The notes beneath the pieces were generated by a model. That model did not search any database. It was not told the origin of the DNA and saw only the letters and a program-made list of their open reading frames with translations. Below, piece after piece: positions 59,531 to 64,000 of a stretch of DNA of 64,000 nucleotides. Location of the stretch: assembly GCF_001039355.2 (NCBI RefSeq), contig NW_019775902.1, positions 519,612 to 583,611 on the forward strand, written 5' to 3'. The position numbers and the translations under genes are program-made. This stretch comes from Lingula anatina (Eukaryota; Brachiopoda; Lingulata; Lingulida; Lingulidae). The first letter of the stretch is position 1. Each line of letters opens with the position of its first letter.

Positions 59531-62500
59531 CTATAAGAGCAGTTCTCTTGGAATCTGGCAGAAGACGGTGGTGAAGGCAATGGAGCTGGTTATGAAGAAT
59601 ACCCAGAAGAACAGACGGTCTAACAGACGCGCGAGGGTCGTCCACTCCTCGTGGCAGTTCGGAATAATGATCTGTTTGCCGTCCTCTCCGCACCAGCCGC
59701 ACTTCATGTTTGGAGGACTCAAGGACCGGCCTTCAAACTCGTCCAGGTCGTACTTGGCGTTGCCGTTCCCAAACTTGGACATCTCGTAGTTTGTGGTGCG
59801 CCGCTTTTTGCCGCGTTTGCATCTCCTCAGCAGGTTCATGATCCATTTGGGCGGCGGGGAGTTGGAGTCCTTCTTGAAGTAGACGTTGGTGACCAGAACT
59901 GCCATGACCAGGGAGATGAAAATCATGGTCATGCTCACCCCCAGGATCATATCTGGATAGAAGAAAAGCAACTTTGGTTTTAATGGGAATTGTACAGAAT
60001 GCGTCATCATACACATTCAGCTATAAGGCTATAAATTGAAAATAGCAGTCTGGTGTACTGGTACATGTTATCTGAGTTCACATGAGTGCAATTATAGTCA
60101 TGAAGGGGGAGGGGGTTGCAAGGTGAATAAATCTGCCGATGGAGGTGACTATCAACTACCTTATTCCAATATTCCTCTTGTAATATCTAAATCTTTTAAA
60201 AAAGCACTTTGCTGTGATAGGCTACAACAAATAAACGGACAATGACAACTTCGTTTTGTAAAACTACTTGTTATGTATATATACGAGTTCTACACTCATG
60301 AGTGCCGGACTTCAAAATAATTTACGTACCTAGGAAAGGTATGGCGTCAGGCGTAGGGGGTAGGTTTTGACTGATGAACATCAGGAAGACAACAAGGGCC
60401 AGCAAAATGGTGATCTCCAAGTTCACCTTCTCTCCGGACTCCACGGGTAAGAAGAATCCGAACAGGGACGCCAAGTAGATCAGGATACAGGGGAACACGA
60501 GGTTGTAGATATAGAACAGACTTCGACGCTTAAGATGCAGCGTAATTGTGACGTCAGGATAGGGCTCGGCGCAGCAGGCGTACATAGCGACGTGGCGCTC
60601 TGACGTAATGTCATTCACCAGCCACTCCTGGTTTTCCGGACGGTAGTAATTGATGTTCTTAAATTCTTCGTCGTCCGTCAGGTTGAGCTCAAAGCCGCTG
60701 TACGTCCAGGATATGAAGGTGATTTCACACTGCTGGGCGTCAAACGGGAAATAGCGTACGTTCAGCGTACAGTAAGTTTTGATAACTGCCGGATACATCC
60801 ACAGAATGCTGCCATCAGAGCTGACGATTGCGTTGGTTGAGGCACCGGAAATGGCGAAGCTGTCGTCTGCGCTGATGAAGAGAATTGGATAAATGGCATG
60901 AAATCCTTTAAAATTGCTTATATCGGACAGTGTTTTGAAGTCACATAAATTATATGAAGACATAATACACATTCAGATGGAAAAGACAACGTGCTAATGC
61001 CATGCCAAATAAATCGCACTGTCATTACATAGAGATAGGCCTATATTTTAGATCTGTTAATTTTGATGACTGTTGTACTTGACCAATTTAGCAACAAAAT
61101 TATTTTAGTCAAAGGCATTTTTTCCAATGTTCAGGAGATGATGTTCCTTTCCTCCGGGGAAATATCTTCTAGTATGAACCTTTTTTTCACTCGAAAACGA
61201 TCTGCAGAATGCGTTTACTGACATTTTGTTTTTGTCACGTTTCACACCAAGTATTACAGTGCCAAAATACATTTAACGGCGTCAATTATATTGCCAAGCC
61301 TCTCCACCAACGGGTGATACGTTACGTAATTCCCCTCTGCATCAACCAAATTACTATTATATTCGCCGACTTTATTCCCTTGAAAACAGGACTATAGCCT
61401 ATATGCATTTTATCATTTGACTATAGGGATACCTTCAGGAAATCATCATTGGAATAAAATCATTTCGTCTTTATAATACTTAACACCAATCACCGACCAC
61501 TTTAAATTTTCTTTTAATTAAAATTCTAAACCAGTTTGTTGCTACGCATAAAATGTTCTGCATTTCAATTATTCCCGTTTCGGCCCAGTGGACACCCGTA
61601 GTCATGATTCTCTCAGATATGCACTTTCCGAGATATCTGTATAATGCATGATACCAGAATCTTTTATTCCGCCTTCAGTAATTTGATTGTGTAATAACAT
61701 GTAGTTTCACGCTGTCATTATTTCCATTCCATTAGAACGAGAAATGTTGCTTTTTTGTGATTTATCTACAAATTCATTATTTTGTACTGACACCGTGGAA
61801 AACAAAGTACATGTATATGAGTCGCTGTGGGATGAATTAAGGTTTTTATAATTACGACTCTTCCCAAGGCGGTTGATGACTGAAAATACCATAGTGACAT
61901 AATGATGTCGAATCTGAAAGTTTCTCTCATTTCTCTGATTTTTTCAACCTTTTTCTGTACTATCACCGAAAATCAATTTCTAATATTTTGACAATTAAAA
62001 CATCCCCAATACAATCAAGTTTTAACTTTTTGTATTTCATGATATTAATTATTATTATCATGATTAATATTTTTGTTGTTGTTTTTATTTAGCTACTGAA
62101 CAAATTTAATTTTAATTTTACTTTTGTAGACCATGAAATTATGAAAAGTCAGGAAAAAACTTTGTTGACTTTGAAACGTTTTCAGTCCTATCTAAGAAAT
62201 GGCCATGTCATCGACATGTTGAGAAATTAAGAATGTCCGATTATTTATTGTGAAAGCTTATATATGACTACCCTTTCACTGCGCTTTGTACGAAGAGGTC
62301 GGGGAAAAGTCCCTCTGGCGGCAGCCATAAGAAACTTAAAAGAAAGAGGAGGCAAAAACCATTAACCAACACGCTAGAAGAGGATTCCTTGAGGAAAAGT
62401 TTTATCCATTTTATTATTGATTTTTGTAAAACAGACGAATTCAAAGTTTTGATAATTAAATTCCAGTCAATTAAATCATAAGTCCCCGCAAAATCGACTT

Positions 62501-63859
62501 GCCTTAACAGCGGTCAGGTATTTTATGTAGTGGGGGTATATGTAACCTATTCTTGTAGATCGTAGATGTTATACATGTACAGGTATGTATTTTCTCCAAT
62601 AGATCTGCCCGTTACTGATCCGTTTTGGTGTCCATCAGTAAATAATGGCAACGCTTTTTAAAAACCTTTGATACGATTCCTTATACACATCGATGCAAGT
62701 TTATACGCCACATTTAGTATGGATATTTTATCTTGCTTTTTAGTAAATGGGCAAGCTTAACTTGTTCTGGTGGCCTTGGTACTGTTGGCAAGATAATCCC
62801 ATCATTTTCCATGGAGCTATTCAGAACAGATGATCCGAGTACTAAATGTGGCCGACCCCACTTTAAAAGCGATGCCGCTGATTCCCGATGGTCTCCCCGC
62901 CTCCACACGCACCATTGAACGCCTTAAATCTCGGCTCCGGGGTTTAGGTGCAAGGTCCCTGCAGCGACGGCGCAGGTGGAGGCGGGGAGACCATCATGGA
63001 ATTGGCGGCATAGCTTTTGAAGTGGGGTCGGCCATATTTAGTTGGTGGATCAGTTAGTACTCGGATCACTTATTCTGAATGGCCCCTATTTCTAAGGAAA
63101 TGAACGGTTTATGTTATACATGGGCATATTATGATGAAGCAAAACATAAATTGAAATTTAATTTGATAATATTACGTAATTCTACTTTTGTTATGATTAT
63201 GCGAGAAACCATGCAGCTGCAGTGTTACATTGCGTCCGTCGGTCTATAGACAAATAGTTGCAGAGAGCGATAGTGATATATTAGGGATATCTTCTTCATG
63301 AGAGGAAACTGTAGAACGCTTTGTGCGTACTTACTTATTGTTGATGACAACGTCTGGCACCCATATCTGATTGGCTGGAACCCAGATCCGCTCCCTACCG
63401 TATTCTGACTGGTTCCACGTCAAGTGCTCATCCCTCCAGCGCTGGAAAGAACGCGTGGATTTAAATAATAGAATAGAATGGAATAGCGATGAAGGATTCA
63501 TTTTGTAAACTGTTTTATACGCCTCACTAGGATCGGGTGCTAGAATTAACCTTACTATTCTTTCCTATTTCGCTTAAAGTAGATATGCACGAATATATGT
63601 ATACACAAATAAATGAAATTAAATGACAGAACAGACAGGCCTGAATATTTGAAACTTATTAGATGGTGAGTGATCAGTTGCTCTCTTGCTGAAATATTGC
63701 ATCATACTCTTAAATTGCCAGAGTGATGCATTTAAAAACAACTTGGATGAACAAGTCTCTATAACATTCCTTGAAATGTCTTACGTTTCAACAAACGTAG
63801 GAAAAATAACTTACCAATCGAATGGACAGCAGTGCCTGTATTGTTTGGAACTTCTCGTC
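59531..63859 (-). CDS. Nicotinic-type Cys-loop receptor subunit, 3' part (5' end beyond window)
   Basis: Exons in the window: 63815-63859, 63335-63441, 60330-60871 and 59531-59952, all in phase. DEKFQTIQALLSIRL and RWRDEHLTWNQSEYGRERIW are the usual N-terminal ligand-domain blocks. The Cys-loop CTLNVRYFPFDAQQC has exactly 13 residues between cysteines. MYACCAEPYPDVT carries the vicinal Cys pair of alpha-type subunits that contact agonist. TM1-TM2 follow (FPCILIYLASLFGFFLPVES, GEKVNLEITILLALVVFLMF); the GEK at the pore mouth indicates cation selectivity. TM3 (MTMIFISLVMAVLVTNVYF), a short intracellular loop and TM4 complete it, ending PRELLL. The signal peptide and first ligand-domain exons lie right of 64000. 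Confidence 0.93.
62813..63087. mobile_element. Fold-back MITE in a Cys-loop receptor intron
   Basis: The left arm (from about 62813, GAGCTATTCAGAACAGATGA) and the right arm (to about 63087, CACTTATTCTGAATGGCCCC) are imperfect inverse copies. Matching inner blocks are GGTCTCCCCGCCTCCAC and its inverse GTGGAGGCGGGGAGACC. Same family as 3985-4225. Confidence 0.8.
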
Positions 63860-64000
63860 CTACGAATGATAAAGAATAAAACAGCTTAAAACATATTGTA
63901 GCGGGTGATTGGGATCGTGCACTGAGAAAGCCTGTACCATACAGTCATATATAGCGGACCTACGTTTTTGCATAGTGGATGGGGATTAAGGGTATAAAAA

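Noticed and set aside
1-64000. tRNA, rRNA or CRISPR features
   Set aside because: None seen by eye. A covariance-model scan would be needed to exclude small RNAs in introns.

Overview
This window is metazoan genomic DNA. Genes are split by GT-AG introns, modular extracellular exons are bounded by phase-1 introns, and microsatellites, MITEs and decayed LINE and Tc1 copies fill the non-coding DNA. The gene content (a DEG/ENaC channel, a Cys-loop receptor, CARD/coiled-coil adaptors, MAM/kringle/LDLa shuffling) suggests a marine invertebrate. A lophotrochozoan (mollusc, brachiopod or annelid) is my first guess and a lancelet is an alternative; the sequence alone does not settle it. Two single ambiguous bases lie at 32986 and 46461.

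The main content is one giant gene on the minus strand, about 41.5 kb down to 8.4 kb. Its ends are an unmistakable DEG/ENaC (ASC-type) sodium channel: a cytosolic His-Gly motif exon at 41.2 kb, TM1 at 37.8 kb, the palm and Cys-rich segments at 15.1-9.4 kb, and TM2 with a GAS selectivity filter at 8.5 kb. About 1,820 residues are inserted into the extracellular loop shortly after TM1, in the part that should form the finger. They comprise one PAN/apple domain, six MAM domains, five kringles and seven LDLa repeats. A second insertion of about 450 residues sits in one 1.5-kb exon near the thumb/wrist. I placed 38 coding exons plus one tentative start exon. Every junction is in phase, giving a predicted channel of about 2,770 residues, against 500-700 in ordinary family members.

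The first 1.7 kb of the window is a direct duplicate of 40.49-42.29 kb, the 5' end of this gene, including the His-Gly exon. The two exon copies differ at six bases and all six changes are silent. A second intact tandem copy therefore probably lies just left of the window.

Right of the channel are two head-to-head paralogues encoding CARD plus coiled-coil proteins (43.1-45.05 kb minus; 47.78-49.78 kb plus). Next is a minus-strand single-pass receptor with a PAN-like domain, three EGF-like modules and a tyrosine-rich tail (51.2-56.8 kb). The window ends in the 3' portion of a minus-strand nicotinic-type Cys-loop receptor subunit (59.5 kb to beyond 63.86 kb).

Mobile and repeat content includes fold-back elements at 1.8-3.0 kb, a Tc1-like transposase remnant at 5.1-5.7 kb, a frameshifted non-LTR retrotransposon inside a channel intron (29.8-32.0 kb), a LINE 3' fragment (39.85-40.25 kb), a Tc1/mariner-type MITE with TA duplications (37.26 kb), a hAT-like MITE (55.87 kb) and many microsatellites. 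No tRNA, rRNA or CRISPR was seen.
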